Source of the DNA: Amphimedon queenslandica
Lineage: Eukaryota > Porifera > Demospongiae > Haplosclerida > Niphatidae
Direction of reading: 5' to 3'
Assembly: GCF_000090795.2 (NCBI RefSeq)
Contig: NW_003546459.1
Location: 14,642 to 78,641 of the forward strand
Length of the DNA: 64,000 bases
Positions within the stretch are counted from its first letter, which is position 1. The number at the start of each line of letters is the position of its first letter. Made by a program: the position numbers and the translations under genes. The notes under the pieces were generated by a model. It ran no database searches. It worked only from the letters and a program-made list of their open reading frames with translations, and had not been told where the DNA came from. Shown in pieces: positions 24,401-35,639 of the stretch.

Positions 24401-26445
24401 CACATTTATATTGTATTGGGACTGATACTACCTGTCCTGATTATAGAGGCGTCTTTATTTTAGAGTGTCCACAATAGCAGGTTTCACTGTAGTGGGTAAT
24501 TTTGGAGGGGATTAAATTTGGCGAATTTGGCGTTTTGATAGCCATTCACCAAAATAAAACCCCGCCATTTTGAGCTATTATACGCATGCTCAATGACACG
24601 TGGCCACAAATTCGCCAAAATTAAAATCCACCAATTACCAAAATTTAGCAATTCGCCAAAATTTATCCCCTCCAAATTTACCCACTATACAGTAACCTAC
24701 ATGTACATGTAGTGATGTACCGATTTAGTAAATTTTGTAATTTATATGTAATCTATAAGTAAATTTATATGTATTGTATATGTGTATTGTTCTCTCTTTA
24801 CTGGATTTACTTTGAATTGGTCACAGTAGTCCTGGTAGAGGCTCTACTAGTAGAAGGAGGTTGTGGAGGAGGAGTTGTAGTTGTGTGCCTAAAAAATTAC
24901 AAAATATTCTCACAATATATGTATGATACCAAGAGTAGATAATAATTAGAGGAGAGTGTCCTACTGTGCACTATAACCCTATATCACTATACTGTGCACT
25001 ATATTCTCACAATATACATGTATGTATGATACACGTGCATGCATAATTATGGTACCTTGTTGTTGGAGTGACAGTTTTTGCAGGTGATGTAGCAACTGCT
25101 TCCCTTGGAGGAGTAACAGGTTTAACTGGTGGCTTTGCTTCCTTACTAATACCTACATGCACATGTACATTGTATGTTACAAAATAATACAAAACATACA
25201 GTATATACATGTGACACTTGTACATGTACATGTACAGAAATAGTGTTAATTTGGAGACTATCAAAACATCAAAATTCAATAAATTTTCTCCCCTGCAAAA
25301 TTATTAGCTGTACATGATTGAAAAAAGATAAAACTACTACTGGTCAAAAAAATTCCTACACTACAACACTTGCGATATTAAATCAACCCTAGCTATACTG
25401 ACTTACTTTGTCTTGCTGGTTGTTTGCGTGGTCCAGTTGAACAGGTAATCTTCTTACGCTTCTTCCTAGACCTTGAGAGTGTCCGATTAGGAGTAGCAGT
25501 AACTGACTGGTTCCTTGGAGTACTAATAGCAGCAGCAGCAGCTGAAGAAGAAGCACTGCGAGTAGTAGGACTAGGAGACGAAATACTATTAAATGTAAGC
25601 CAATAAATGTAATGAAATGTAAAATACTTAAATACAGAAAGTACATGTACATCTATATACAAAACATGCAATACATGTACATGTAGTTTATTTGTAATTC
25701 TTTTCTATGTACAGTACATGTACATGCATACCTTGACGGGGTGACAGTTTTAGTGTATTCAAAGCCTACATGAAAACAGAAAAGTAAATGTGTAATTTTT
25801 GTGATCTACGGCTCAAAATGCATGAGATATGGTAATTACACGTATTAATTATACGTGTAGTGCAAATGATAAAATTGTTAATTGCATTGTTTGAAGTACT
25901 GGTAATCATAACTATCTTGTTAATGTGAGAATTAACAAGTTAACTTAGTGGTGTCTGTTTTATTTATTGCTGGGTTCTGCCATTTTCGGCATAAGTCCCA
26001 GCCTATGCTTCAAAACCAATAACCAGTTAGTATGGTATCAATGTGAAGCACACTAGTTGTTTAGACCTTCTACTAAATACCAACTGTATTCCTTTACATA
26101 AACATCAATATTACATATACAAGTATGTCCTCTTTCTTATTGAGCAGCCACACCTAACAGCTACAACCTAAAGCTAGCCATAGATCAGACCCATCCCTTA
26201 ATAGCAATGAGACACATGTTCTCCCTACTTGTGTCATCTTCCTCTTCTGAGGATGTGAAGTAAGCACCCACGGGCTCCAAACCATTGGCGTCCCGAGGAA
26301 AGCTTTTCCTTCTATCGATTCCATACGTAGCACTAAGTAATAATAAATCACAACCGTTAGCTTTAAAGGGTCAATCTTACGCATAGTTTACTCCACTGAC
26401 TCGCTTTCTTTTCCAACGTTTGAGTGCTGATGAAGGTGTAGCCAT
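20094..26445 (-). CDS. CENP-C homologue (centromere protein C), about 516 aa
   Basis: Fifteen phase-consistent exons: 26381-26445, 26229-26332, 25732-25765, 25407-25585, 25056-25152, 24811-24888, 24080-24169, 23871-23957, 23213-23403, 22364-22501, 21594-21682, 21279-21342, 20799-20968, 20221-20311, 20094-20167. The N-terminal two thirds is disordered, Ser/Thr/Pro-rich and basic, with two RKKRKKITC / RRKRKKITC boxes. Exon 10 carries a CENP-C-motif-like segment (GVRRTKRPNIARVP, then an aromatic stretch). The C-terminus is a cupin: GDDLIINRV, VFRVLKGKVLAVLE, IPPGTAYQLNN. Motif followed by C-terminal cupin is the hallmark of CENP-C/Mif2, which binds CENP-A nucleosomes and dimerises through the cupin to build the kinetochore. 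The motif is divergent: the usual Tyr-Trp is displaced. Exons 6 and 8 are near copies with their introns, an internal duplication. Its introns hold five MITEs. Confidence 0.82.
20516..20710. mobile_element. TACNGTA-type MITE in a CENP-C intron
   Basis: Starts 'taccgtatagcgcaaaattt' and ends 'aaattttgcaccatacggta'. The inner 'tcgagggctgtaaattt' is mirrored by 'aaatttacagccatc'. Confidence 0.8.
21353..21468. repeat. (GA)n microsatellite
   Basis: About 115 bp of almost pure GA with a few GGGA interruptions, in a CENP-C intron. Open frames across it (Leu-Ser repeats) are not genes. Confidence 0.95.
21858..22076. mobile_element. TACNGTA-type MITE in a CENP-C intron
   Basis: Starts 'tactgtatagcac' and ends 'gcattacagta'; the inner 'ttcgagggctataaattt' is mirrored near the right end. 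Confidence 0.75.
22137..22345. mobile_element. TACNGTA-type MITE in a CENP-C intron
   Basis: Starts 'tactgtataacactttattt' and ends 'aattaaagtgctatacggta'. 'gagctaaactttcgc' and 'ttttagctccgcaaa' are inverse-like. Confidence 0.75.
22730..23130. repeat. Dispersed minisatellite, two to three units
   Basis: Same family as 1-300 and 46960-47770. Units show 'atacatatacatgttctta', 'gagctgattccaatcaaaa' and 'aaaaatcgggccaaagtccc'. It lies in a CENP-C intron. Confidence 0.8.
24304..24492. mobile_element. TACNGTA-type MITE in a CENP-C intron
   Basis: Starts 'taccgtatacagtcaaacct' and ends 'aggtttcactgtagt'. It abuts or overlaps the next element by a few bases, suggesting one inserted into the terminus of the other. 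Confidence 0.65.
24485..24694. mobile_element. TACNGTA-type MITE, second copy of the 9742 family
   Basis: Starts 'actgtagtgggtaattttgg' and ends 'ccaaatttacccactatacag' plus 'ta'. The interior matches the reverse complement of 9742-9949. Confidence 0.75.
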
Positions 26446-26519
26446 TTTATCGTTCATTATAAATAAAAGCCCGCGCTCCGCCTAGCTCGTCTCCTACTCT
26501 CCTCCCCAAGGATTTCATT

Positions 26520-26546
26520 GCGCATGCGCATTAACTGGCCCACGTG
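26520..26546. promoter_or_regulatory. NRF1-like site and E-box upstream of CENP-C
   Basis: 'gcgcatgcgc' at 26520-26529 is a perfect palindromic NRF1-type motif, and 'cacgtg' (26541-26546) is an E-box. Both lie 75-100 bp upstream of the CENP-C ATG (26445, minus strand), where a core promoter is expected. NRF1 sites are common in animal housekeeping promoters; function here is inferred. Confidence 0.6.
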
Positions 26547-26980
26547 GTTGCTTGATACTAACCCTAAATATGGCTTACCTGTATGATGAGTAGTAGTTTT
26601 TCTCGTTTTTCTACTACAAAAATAATAAAAAATACCGAGGCAACCCCCTTCATTATCATATTTCATAATGACTAGCTCCTCTATTAACTGGAGGAGAGGG
26701 TATAGCTACCCGCTGTAGTCATTATCCTGAGTTGTGATAGGGCATGTTTGGCTGTTCATATATTATTACCACATGATACCTTAGCATAAGGAGACATAAA
26801 ATGGGCTGGTTATATCTTTTCACTCACTGGTTCATTCATACCAATGAAGTATAATTAAAGCCCAACATTAATTGTTTTTAATTTGAATGGTAATATTAAT
26901 GATCAGTACTGAATTAAATTGATTACATTAATTAAATTGTGTGTCATTGTTACATTGACAAGTCCACTCTTGCTGGTATG

Positions 26981-28665
26981 CTAGTTCCATTTTCTACCCC
27001 TTTTCTTAGCTTTCTCTTCATCTTCATCACTGTGACTGGTAGATCTGCTGCTAGCATAATAAGCAGCAGCACCAACACCTAAACCTGCAGCTAGCAACGT
27101 CAGTCCTCCAGCAATAAGCCCAAAAGTGCCCATTTCCCCTTGATTAGTCTCTTCACGTGTGGTGATGGCCCAATTGACAAATGATTCACAATTTTTGAAT
27201 AACAGGTTGTAATCCGTTTCACCTAATCTCTCTCGAGCACGAGCTACAGCTTTTTCCCCAGTATTGATAGCAACACCAGGTTCATACTCGAGCTGCTCAA
27301 GAATCTGTACACTGAGATCAAATGTAACTGGCTCTTCAATAATCATAGCTCTAGGAGCAGATTTATCAGTAGGTGCTAAAAGTAGAGAAGATGCTGTTCC
27401 TGCAACAGCTGCTGCTTGCATGGGCCCATATTGACCTTGTTCTTCATCTTTCTCCGGTCCTGTGTAATGAATGACAAGCACTGTTCTTTTGTCAATGACA
27501 CGAACGACTAACATGTGATGGTAGTAGAGGGTCTTATAGACTCTTATGTGATCACCTATATGATAATGAACTATTTAAGAATTGAGCTTATTAAGTGCAC
27601 TCTGAGTGGGCAGGTATGCTATCCAAACAATAGTGAATTGTATAAACTATAGCCATAACGACTATTACTAAAAAAGGATAGAGTACATGGACATGCATGG
27701 CATTTTGAACTCAAAATTTATGACTGAACAGAAATCACTCAAATCCAGTGATAGTAAGGGGTGTGAGACTAATCTAATCATAACCGTATCTTTCTTCTCT
27801 TGATACATTTTATTGAAACTGAAATTTTTAGAGGTTTACTAAAACTTTTTGTACAAGCTTTAGGGCAGTATATGTGAACAATTCAATATCAATCAATTTT
27901 AAAAATCATTAATCGTCAGTCTCAGTTAACTAATTGAAAATACTCCTGTCAGTTTAAATAAGGTTATAATAGATTGATAGTGATACTAGAGCTGAATAGC
28001 TTTCATTTGTCTCATTACTAGTGTATGTGTTTGCACAGTAGTAGCAATTTTAATTGTGAACATTAGTGTGCATTCACCTCAGTTGTGACTCAAAGCATTT
28101 ATGATAGACTACATGCATGTACTCATGCACAGTTGATTTTTGATTTATGGGCAAAAGACTTTACTGGTGCACTACTGACTTATCTGTACATCTACTATGA
28201 CACATTAGCGGCACTGGTGATAAGGGGGCCTACCATGGGGAGGGACAAATTCTTTTTCAATAGGTATGCCTTCCAACTCCCAAGCATTATAGTGCCTTTT
28301 TCTTAGTCTCGCTAGCCAGACCATTCCCCAGCCTGGCTAGCGAGACTACCCTTTTCTTGTTCATAGTGCCCCTAGTTTCATTGCTGTCATGTTTAACTGA
28401 TTATTTATGACACACATTCAGTATTGTGATTGGTCATATGCCACTGACATAACTAACCATACAGGTTGAGGGTTTAATTTTAAGGGGAAAGTACGTCCTG
28501 TACTATTTATGGCTGAAATATCAGTATTTTATAAGGGATTCGTTTTCATACACATTATTGGCCTAGGTATACCTATTTTATTTCGCTGTTTATAATACAA
28601 GTTTACTGACCAGGTTTTAGTGCGGAAAGAGAATGTACTCTTTCCTTCCTGTACTTGAAGCCCAT
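26981..28665 (-). CDS. LRAT-domain (H-rev107-like) protein with C-terminal membrane anchor, intact copy
   Basis: Two exons: 28611-28665 (MGFKYRKERV...LKP, phase 1) and 26981-27555, giving about 209 aa. Signature residues are present: GDHIRVYKTLYYHHMLVV gives the first catalytic His, VIHYTG the second His, and NLLFKNCESFVNWA the NCE-x-F motif with the nucleophile Cys. LRAT/HRASLS proteins are thiol acyltransferases or phospholipases A1/A2 that move acyl chains between lipids. A Gly/Ala-rich hydrophobic helix (about FGLIAGGLTLLAAGLGVGAAAYY) followed by an acidic then basic tail fits a C-terminal anchor. The short first exon was found by matching its donor phase and the LKPGD motif typical of the family. 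A decayed tandem copy follows at 28994-31052. Confidence 0.82.
28304..28348. repeat. Perfect hairpin, 16 bp arms with 13 nt loop
   Basis: 'tagtctcgctagccag' and its exact reverse complement at 28333-28348. It lies in the intron of the intact LRAT gene. It may be the remnant of a small foldback element. Confidence 0.9.
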
Positions 28666-28993
28666 TTGTTCCTTGCTGTTAATATGTCAGTTGGTTAGTA
28701 TGTCAGTTTGCTGATGTAGCACAAGCACTCATGCAGGCATTATTACCTAATTGATTGAGGCTCCTCCTTTGAATTAATGATACCTTAGCATAAGGAGAAA
28801 TAGATCTAAATGGGCTGATTATATTTTTTACTTACTGGTTCATTCATACCAATGAAGTATAATTAAAGCCCGACATTTTTTGTTTTTAATTTTAATGGTT
28901 AATATTATACTGAATCGGTGCATAATTGATTACAATAATAGTAATACAATTATGTGTCATAGTTTCATTGACAAGTCCACACTTGCTGGTATG

Positions 28994-31052
28994 CTAGTTC
29001 CATTTTCTACCCCTTTTCCTAGCTTTCTCTTCATCTTCATCACTGTGACTGGTAGATCTGCTGCTAGCATAATAAGCAGCAGCACCAACACCTAAACCTG
29101 CAGCTAGCAACGTCAGTCCTCCAGCAATGAGGCCAAATCTGCCCTTTTCCCCTTGATTAGTCTCTTCACGTGTGGTGATGGCCCAATTGACAAATGATTC
29201 ATAATTTTTGAATAACAGGTTGTAATCCATTTCGCCTAATCTCTCTCAAGCACGAGCTATAGCTTTTTTACCAGTATTGATAGCATCACCAGGTTCATAC
29301 TCAAGCTGCTCAAGAATCTGTACACTGAGATCAAATGGAACATACGCTTCCATAATTTTAGCTTTAGGAGCAGATTCATCAGTAGGTGCTAAAAGTAGAG
29401 AAGAAGTTGTTCCAGCAATAGCTGCTGTTTGCATGGATGAATACTGATCTTGTTCTTCACAACATTTCTCCTGTCCAGTGTAATGAATGACATGCAATGT
29501 ATTCTTGTCAATGACACGAATGACTAACATGTGATGGAAGTAGAGGGTCCTATAGACTCTTATGTGATCACCTATAATAAATGAGAAATAGGACTTTTAA
29601 AGAATTGAGCTCATTAATTGCACTTAGAGGGGGCTAAAGTCCATTTGCATTCACCTGAGCCCAGGAAGTGATTACAGACCCCACCCAATAATTAACACAA
29701 TGCAATAATATTAGGAAAAGTATGGCTGTACTTTCTGCATGGGCTATACAACCAACTTGAAGCTAAAGAGCTATAGCTGCTTCTTGAGTATCACAATAGA
29801 TGCGGCAAAAGGAGAGGAATGCACAGGTATGTTTATTTTTACAATAGGAACTGTAAGTCAAAAGTTATTGTAAGAAAACTAGGGCTCAGGTGAACACAAA
29901 TGGACCTTAGTAGTTTTTCTATAGTAATGGAACAATTATAATCAGTTAGTTTACGTTTGCTGTCACAACAATAATGAATTGTACAAACTATAGTAAAGTT
30001 GTTTAATAATAATAATAAAATAGTCTGTATAACAGTAAAACCATAGAGTTGTGGCTGTTGTATGGATTTTGTGATTGTTAGCATACCTCCACGATTGTTG
30101 TAAGGCTGTTAACAGTATGGTTACATGGAACCAGGCCTAAGGCTGTTGTATGGCTATATGGAAACCAGGCTTAATGGACTATTACTATAAAAGGATTATT
30201 ATAGAGTACATGGAGCCTTGGTATTTTTACTGAACTCAAAATTTATAAACAGAAATCACACAATCCAATGATAGTCTTGGGTAGCAAAGGGGAGTGAGAT
30301 CAACATAACTGTAGACTTTCTTTAGTTGGTACATTTTACTAAAACTAAAATTTTTAGAGATTTAAACTTTTTGTAAAAGCTTTAGGGCATCATAGACAAT
30401 GCAATATCAATCGATTTAAAAAATTATTAACTAAAATTCAATAGTGCATGTATCAGTCTCGGTTAACTAATTGAAAATAATCCTATTAGTTTAAGTAAGG
30501 TTATGGTAGATTGGTAGTGATACTAAGAGCTAAATACCATTCGTTTGTCTGGTGACTAATGAACGTGTTTGCAGTTGTAACAATTTCAATTGTGAACAGT
30601 ATAGTGTGCATTTACCTTGTGACTTAATGCATTTAAGATTCACGACTACATACATGTATGTAGCTTTTACTGCACAGTTGATTTTTTGATTTACAGGCAA
30701 AGATTCACTGGTACACTACCAATCTATAAGTCTATGTGCATCTATTATGACACATTAACGGCAATGGTGATTAAGGGGGCCAGTGCTTTCAGTTTCATCC
30801 TTGTTCAATAGATTGACATGCATTGTCATTGGTCATGCTTCATGCTACACTGTAAGCCAACACTATAACACTAGACTATAACTATAGCCTAGAACACTAT
30901 AAGCCAACTATCCAGACAAGGCTGAGCCTGAGGGCGTATTTCAGTTATAATGGGTTCATTATCACATGATACCGGTATACCTATCTATAATACTGACCAG
31001 GTTTTAGTGTGGAAAGAGACCGTACTTTAGCCTTCCTGTACTTGAAGCCCAT
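28994..31052 (-). pseudogene. Decayed tandem copy of the LRAT-domain gene
   Basis: Exons 30998-31052 (MGFKYRKAKV...LKP) and 28994-29571 align throughout with the gene at 26981-28665, including introns and flanks ('accaatgaagtataattaaa'). The coding exon has an in-frame TGA after the GKKAIARA segment, and the NCE motif reads NYE, so the nucleophile Cys is lost. Both His segments and the anchor remain. Readthrough could in principle yield a catalytically dead protein, but pseudogene is the simpler call. Its intron carries a 275 bp MITE absent from the intact copy. Confidence 0.8.
29635..29909. mobile_element. 275 bp MITE with 'taaagtccatttg' ends
   Basis: Starts 'taaagtccatttgcattc', ends with the near-inverse 'acacaaatggacctta'; inner 'cacctgagcc' and 'ggctcaggtg' are inverse copies. 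A second copy of the same length lies at 62073-62347 with high identity by eye. Found only in the decayed LRAT copy, so it inserted after that duplication. Confidence 0.85.
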
Positions 31053-31142
31053 CGGTTTCTTGTGGCTATAGTTGAGCGTAGGAGCTTGGATCAGGAGCTG
31101 GATGGAGCTGAGCCTATGTTTGCTGAAGTCAGCACAAGTGTA

Positions 31143-31559
31143 TAGTGCTGGGCGATATATCAAAACTCACGATATTTAATCGATATAATGCGGTATCGAT
31201 ACTTATCAATATCGAAAAAATTTTAAGAAAATATCGATAACGAGACCACGCCCACAAAATGGTTACATAACCTTAAGAAATGGTTAATTAACTATAGGAG
31301 TAACATCTCGAAAATTACTAAAATGTATTTTCTTGGAAAGTAGATGAAGTAGCTGAAGTATATGAAGCCAAAGAAGGTTTTTATAATGTTTTTCAATAAT
31401 AATTGTTCTCAGAGATAGCTTTATTTAGCCATTTTAGTAATATTAAAGTTAATGGGTGTGGCTTAATAACTTATCGATAAAAAATATCGATATCCTCATT
31501 TTTAGGCAATATCGTATCATATCGTATCGTTTCAAAATTTTCAATATCGCCCAGCACTA
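31143..31559. mobile_element. hAT-like MITE with perfect 8 bp target duplication
   Basis: Ends 'tagtgctgggcgatat' and 'atatcgcccagcacta' are inverse copies. Flanks are exact 8 bp repeats 'caagtgta' (31135-31142 and 31560-31567). The interior is rich in 'atatcgat'. The clean duplication suggests a fairly recent insertion. Confidence 0.9.
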
Positions 31560-31744
31560 CAAGTGTATTATTCAAAATAGTTATTATTAATTGATTTATA
31601 ACTCCTCCTTTCCTTTTGATTAGCTATCAAAAACTTTTAAAATCTAAAAAATAATTTTCAGGGTAAAATATAGCTACAGTAATTACGCATGAGCTATAAA
31701 AATGCAATAAAGTTTAATAGCTTGGAGTATTGTCAATATACATA

Positions 31745-33178
31745 TTATTTGACGTATATCTCGTAATAGCTGATAGGAATATCATCAAAAGCAGTTGTTT
31801 CATCAGCGCACAACCTTAGCTCCAGGTTTTCACTACTTGATGCACTACCATAGTCTCTGTGAAACCAAGGAAGACCAGCAGCAGCACAGCACACAAATTC
31901 TTGCGTACCACATCCTTGTCCATCCCAAAGAGGATCTGAAGTATACAAAGTATATCCCCAACCGTTAGCATGATTCCCAGATTCACAGAAATAATCATTG
32001 CCAACAAATGACTGTATTACCTGAGTAGCACCTGGTGGAGTTGAACAAGGACAATTTCCAGCATCGTAAGAGGAATCCCTCACACCTGCCATGAATGTCC
32101 AGACATGCTGCCTAGGAGACCCTCTAGTGATGCTAACGCCATCAACATAATATGAATTGATGTCATTGTGAATAGCGTTACTTCTAAAACGAGTGTCAAC
32201 TGCATCTGGTGAAGCCCACTGGTATCCAGTAACTCGACCACAAATTTGAGTATAATTTATTCCATTGGTGGGGAGTATCTCTGATACACAGCTTGGACCA
32301 CCAACTGGCCTTCCACAAGCTCTGACTGCTCCTACTTGATAAAGCCTAAAGCCAGGAGGACAATCACTCGTAGCACCATTCATATCAAGGAATCCGATCC
32401 TTGTCCACCCTCCACTTGAGCCACACAGCTCTCCCATATTGCAGTAAATGTGGCGACTGTTAACATGATAATAGCCAGAAGTGCTGCTAGGATAGGCAGC
32501 CAGTATGTCACTACAAGAAATCGGGAGGATGCTGTTAAATATGTTTGAGCTGTTATGCAACTCAAGGAGCCTATCTAAAACTATTTGTATGTCATCAGTT
32601 ATTGCTGAAGTAGATATCAGAGTGCTGTCGTGAGTGGCTAGTGAATGGATTATCCCAGTAAGCATTCTTGTTGCATCGTTGGTTATATTCAAGATATCAT
32701 CAAGAGTGTACGTATTGTTCTCAACAACAGAGCTTTGCTGATCCGTAGACATGGCGATATCATCGATTTTTCGAGCGTTGTTGAGTGTTGCATTAATAAG
32801 GCGGTTGACGTTATTTTCCATTGCCATGTTGTACCTCATCAAGCTGTCTGTCCATGTGCTATTCACAATGCTGCAGTTGTTGAGAGGGCCCTCACTGCTT
32901 GTAAGGGATCCAGTGGTGGCAGCAGTGGAGCTGTTCTGAGTCTGACAGGCTGCAGGCACTGCATTGCTAGCATAATACAAGTTCGCAGCTGACATGAGAA
33001 ATATGATGATGTTAATAAAGAGAATGGCAATGAGTAGGCAAACGAGGAGCAATTTCCATTTGTTAGAATCATTTCTCTCCTTTTGAGTAGGCTCAGGAAG
33101 GTTAGAGAATCCACTTCCATTGTACTCAGTTAGCTCATTGACTTCATAAAGATTGGTTTTATCCTCATCTACATTCAT
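31745..33178 (-). CDS. Type II membrane protein with fibrinogen-like C-terminal region (477 aa)
   Basis: Intronless. The N-terminus is acidic and cytosolic (MNVDEDKTNLYEVNELTEY), followed by a signal anchor (WKLLLVCLLIAILFINIIIF), a Ser/Thr-rich N-glycosylated stalk (about 70-225), then a Cys-rich domain to the end. The domain opens like a fibrinogen or intelectin fold (CSDILAAYPSSTSGYY, YCNMGELCG, GGWTRI) but continues with motifs of a family I remember from cnidarian and sponge genomes: CGRVTGYQ, NSYYVDGVSITRGSPRQHVW, DYFCESG, DPLWDGQGC, RLCADE. Its role is unknown; extracellular recognition or adhesion is inferred from architecture. Neighbour 33664-35278 is a near-identical tandem copy; two secreted relatives lie at 51496 and 53935. 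Confidence 0.8.
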   Translation of the reverse strand: MNVDEDKTNLYEVNELTEYNGSGFSNLPEPTQKERNDSNKWKLLLVCLLIAILFINIIIFLMSAANLYYASNAVPAACQTQNSSTAATTGSLTSSEGPLNNCSIVNSTWTDSLMRYNMAMENNVNRLINATLNNARKIDDIAMSTDQQSSVVENNTYTLDDILNITNDATRMLTGIIHSLATHDSTLISTSAITDDIQIVLDRLLELHNSSNIFNSILPISCSDILAAYPSSTSGYYHVNSRHIYCNMGELCGSSGGWTRIGFLDMNGATSDCPPGFRLYQVGAVRACGRPVGGPSCVSEILPTNGINYTQICGRVTGYQWASPDAVDTRFRSNAIHNDINSYYVDGVSITRGSPRQHVWTFMAGVRDSSYDAGNCPCSTPPGATQVIQSFVGNDYFCESGNHANGWGYTLYTSDPLWDGQGCGTQEFVCCAAAGLPWFHRDYGSASSSENLELRLCADETTAFDDIPISYYEIYVK

Positions 33179-33385
33179 CCTGATACTTTTAAGTAGACTG
33201 GGCCAGGGGTTTGTATTTGTTTACTCCACTGTATAGCTCCAAATAGCTACAATGAGAATCATTGCTCAGTGATGAAAGTAAATTCATTGGACTTTTGTGT
33301 GGTCACTGTGGTAATTTTGTGACAACTCCCAGAATTTCAAAATGGATGCTCAAACTGCATCACTGGTTGGCAGAGACTGTACTAG

Positions 33386-33425
33386 TCTAGCCTTCCTGTA
33401 CTTGAAGCTCACCAGTTCCTTACTT
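33386..33425 (-). pseudogene. Fragment of a third LRAT first exon
   Basis: 'ccttcctgtacttgaagc' matches the first exon of both LRAT genes at 28650 and 31035, but the initiator codon is altered and no donor or second exon follows. It marks a third copy of the unit, now lost. Confidence 0.5.
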
Positions 33426-33663
33426 GCTGAGCAGCCGAAGTCTTCAAGGGCCTATAATTATTCGCTAGCATTCGGCATGCATTATTCAAATCATTAATTG
33501 ATTGACTCCTCTTTCATTTTGATTAGCTATTAAAAACTTTAAAAATTAAAAAAAATGATTTATAATTTTCAGGGTAATAAATAGCTATAGTAATTATGCA
33601 TGAGCTATAAAAAATGCAATAAAGTTTAATAGCTTGGAGTTTGGAGCATTGTCAATATACATA

Positions 33664-35278
33664 TTATTTGACGTATATCTCGTAATAGCTGATAGGAATA
33701 TCATCAAAAGCAGTTGTTTCATCAGCACACAACCTTAGCTCAAGGTTTTCACTACTTGATGCACTACCATAGTCTCTGTGAAACCAAGGAAGACCAGCAG
33801 CAGCACAGCACACAAATTCTTGCGTACCACATCCTTGACCATCCCAAAGAGGATCTGAAGTATACAAAGTATATGTCCAACCGTTAGCATGATTCCCAGA
33901 TTCACAGAAATAATCATTGCCAACAAATGACTGTATTACCTGAGTTGCACCTGGTGGAGTTGAACAAGGACAATTTCCAGCATCGTAAGAGGAATCCCTT
34001 ACACCTGCCATGAATGTCCAGACATGCTGCCTAGGAGACCCTCTAGTGATGCTAACGCCATCAACGTAATATGAATTGATGTCATTGTGAATAGCGTTAC
34101 TTCTAAAACGAGTGTCAACTGCATCTGGTGAAGCCCACTGGTATCCAGTAACTCGACCACAAATTTGAGTATAATTTATTCCATTGGTGGGGAGTATCTC
34201 TGATACACAGCTTGGACCACCTACTGGCCTTCCACAAGCTCTGACTGCTCCTACTTGATAAAGCCTAAAGCCGGGAGGACAATCACTTGTAGCACCATTC
34301 ATATCAAGGAATCCGATCCTTGTCCACCCTCCACTAGAGCCACACAGCTCTCCCATATTGCAGTAAATGTGGCGACTGTTAACGTGATAATAGCCAGAAG
34401 TGCTGCTAGGATAGGCAGCCAGTATGTCACTGCAAGAAATCGGGAGGATGCTGTTAAATATGTTGGAGCTGTTATGCAACTCAAGGAGCCTATCCAAAAC
34501 TATTTGTATGTCATCGGTTATTGCTGAAGTAGATATCAGAGTGCTGTCGTGAGTCGCTAATGAATGGATTATCCCAGTGAGCATTCTTGTTGCATCATTG
34601 GTTATATTCAAGATATCATCAAGAGTGTACGTATTGTTCTCAACAACAGAGCTTTGCTGATCCGTAGACATGGCAATATCGTCGATTTTTCGAGCANNNN
34701 NNNNNNGAAGTAGATATCAGAGTGCTGTCGTGAGTCGCTAATGAATGGATTATCCCAGTGAGCATTCTTGTTGCATCATTGGTTATATTCAAGATATCAT
34801 CAAGAGTGTACGTATTGTTCTCAACAACAGAGCTTTGCTGATCCGTAGACATGGCAATATCGTCGATTTTTCGAGCATTGCTGAGTGTTGCATTAATAAG
34901 GCGGTTGACGTTATTTTCCATTGCCATGTTGTACCTCATCAAGTTGTCTGTCCATGTGCTATTCACAATGCTGCAGTTGTTGAGAGGACCCTCACTGCTT
35001 GTAAGAGATCCAGTGGAGGCAGCAGTGGAGCTGTTCTGAGTCTGACAGGCTGCAGGTACTGCAGTACTAGCATAATACAGGTTCACAGCTGTCATGAGAA
35101 ATATGATGATGTTAATGAAGAGAATGGCAACGAGTAGGCAAACGAGGAGCAATTTCCATTTGTTAGAATCATTTCTCTCCTTTTGAGTATACTCAGGAAG
35201 GTTTGAGAATCCACTTCCATTGTACTCAGTTAGCTCATTGACTTCATAAAGATTGGTTTTATCCTCATCTACATTCAT
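33664..35278 (-). CDS. Tandem copy of the fibrinogen-like type II membrane protein, broken by an assembly gap
   Basis: N-terminus at 35278 and C-terminus at 33664 match the 31745-33178 gene almost residue for residue: same anchor, stalk and Cys-rich domain. Ten Ns at 34697-34706 interrupt it, and the ~170 bp before the gap is repeated after it. Removing that repeat leaves a gene the size of its neighbour, so the gap looks like two overlapping contigs left unmerged. I treat this as one intact gene, not two. The high identity with 31745-33178, also in the 3' flank, points to a recent duplication or gene conversion. Confidence 0.75.
34697..34706. other. Assembly gap (10 N) with duplicated edges
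   Basis: 34527-34696 and 34707-34876 read identically around the Ns (for example 'gaagtagatatcagagtgct' on both sides). This fits unmerged contig ends rather than a biological repeat. Confidence 0.9.
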
Positions 35279-35639
35279 CCTGATACTTTTAAGTAGACTG
35301 GGCCAGGGGCGTGTAGTCTACTTGTTTACTCCACTGAACGCTTTCAATAAGAATCATTGCTGATGAAAGTAAATTCATTGGATTTTTTGTGTGATTACTG
35401 TGGACTGTAGTAATTTGCTGAGTATGCTGACAACGCCCAGAATCAAAATGGATGAAACTGCATCACTGGTTTGATGATGATGAGCAGCTATACTGTACTG
35501 TATTTGGGTTGCATTTGATCAATAATTGGATTTTTAAAAGACCATGGGCTAGATCTATATATACATACATGTATAGTACAAGGTATTTAATAAAAAATAA
35601 CTATATAGCAGACAGTTTTTTTTTTAATATATAATTTAT

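Noticed and set aside
25389-25671. Two overlapping minus-strand frames as separate proteins
   Set aside because: One is a shadow frame; the other is exon 4 of CENP-C.
34640-35278. Separate short membrane protein gene
   Set aside because: It is the 5' half of the 33664-35278 gene, split artificially by Ns and duplicated contig edges.
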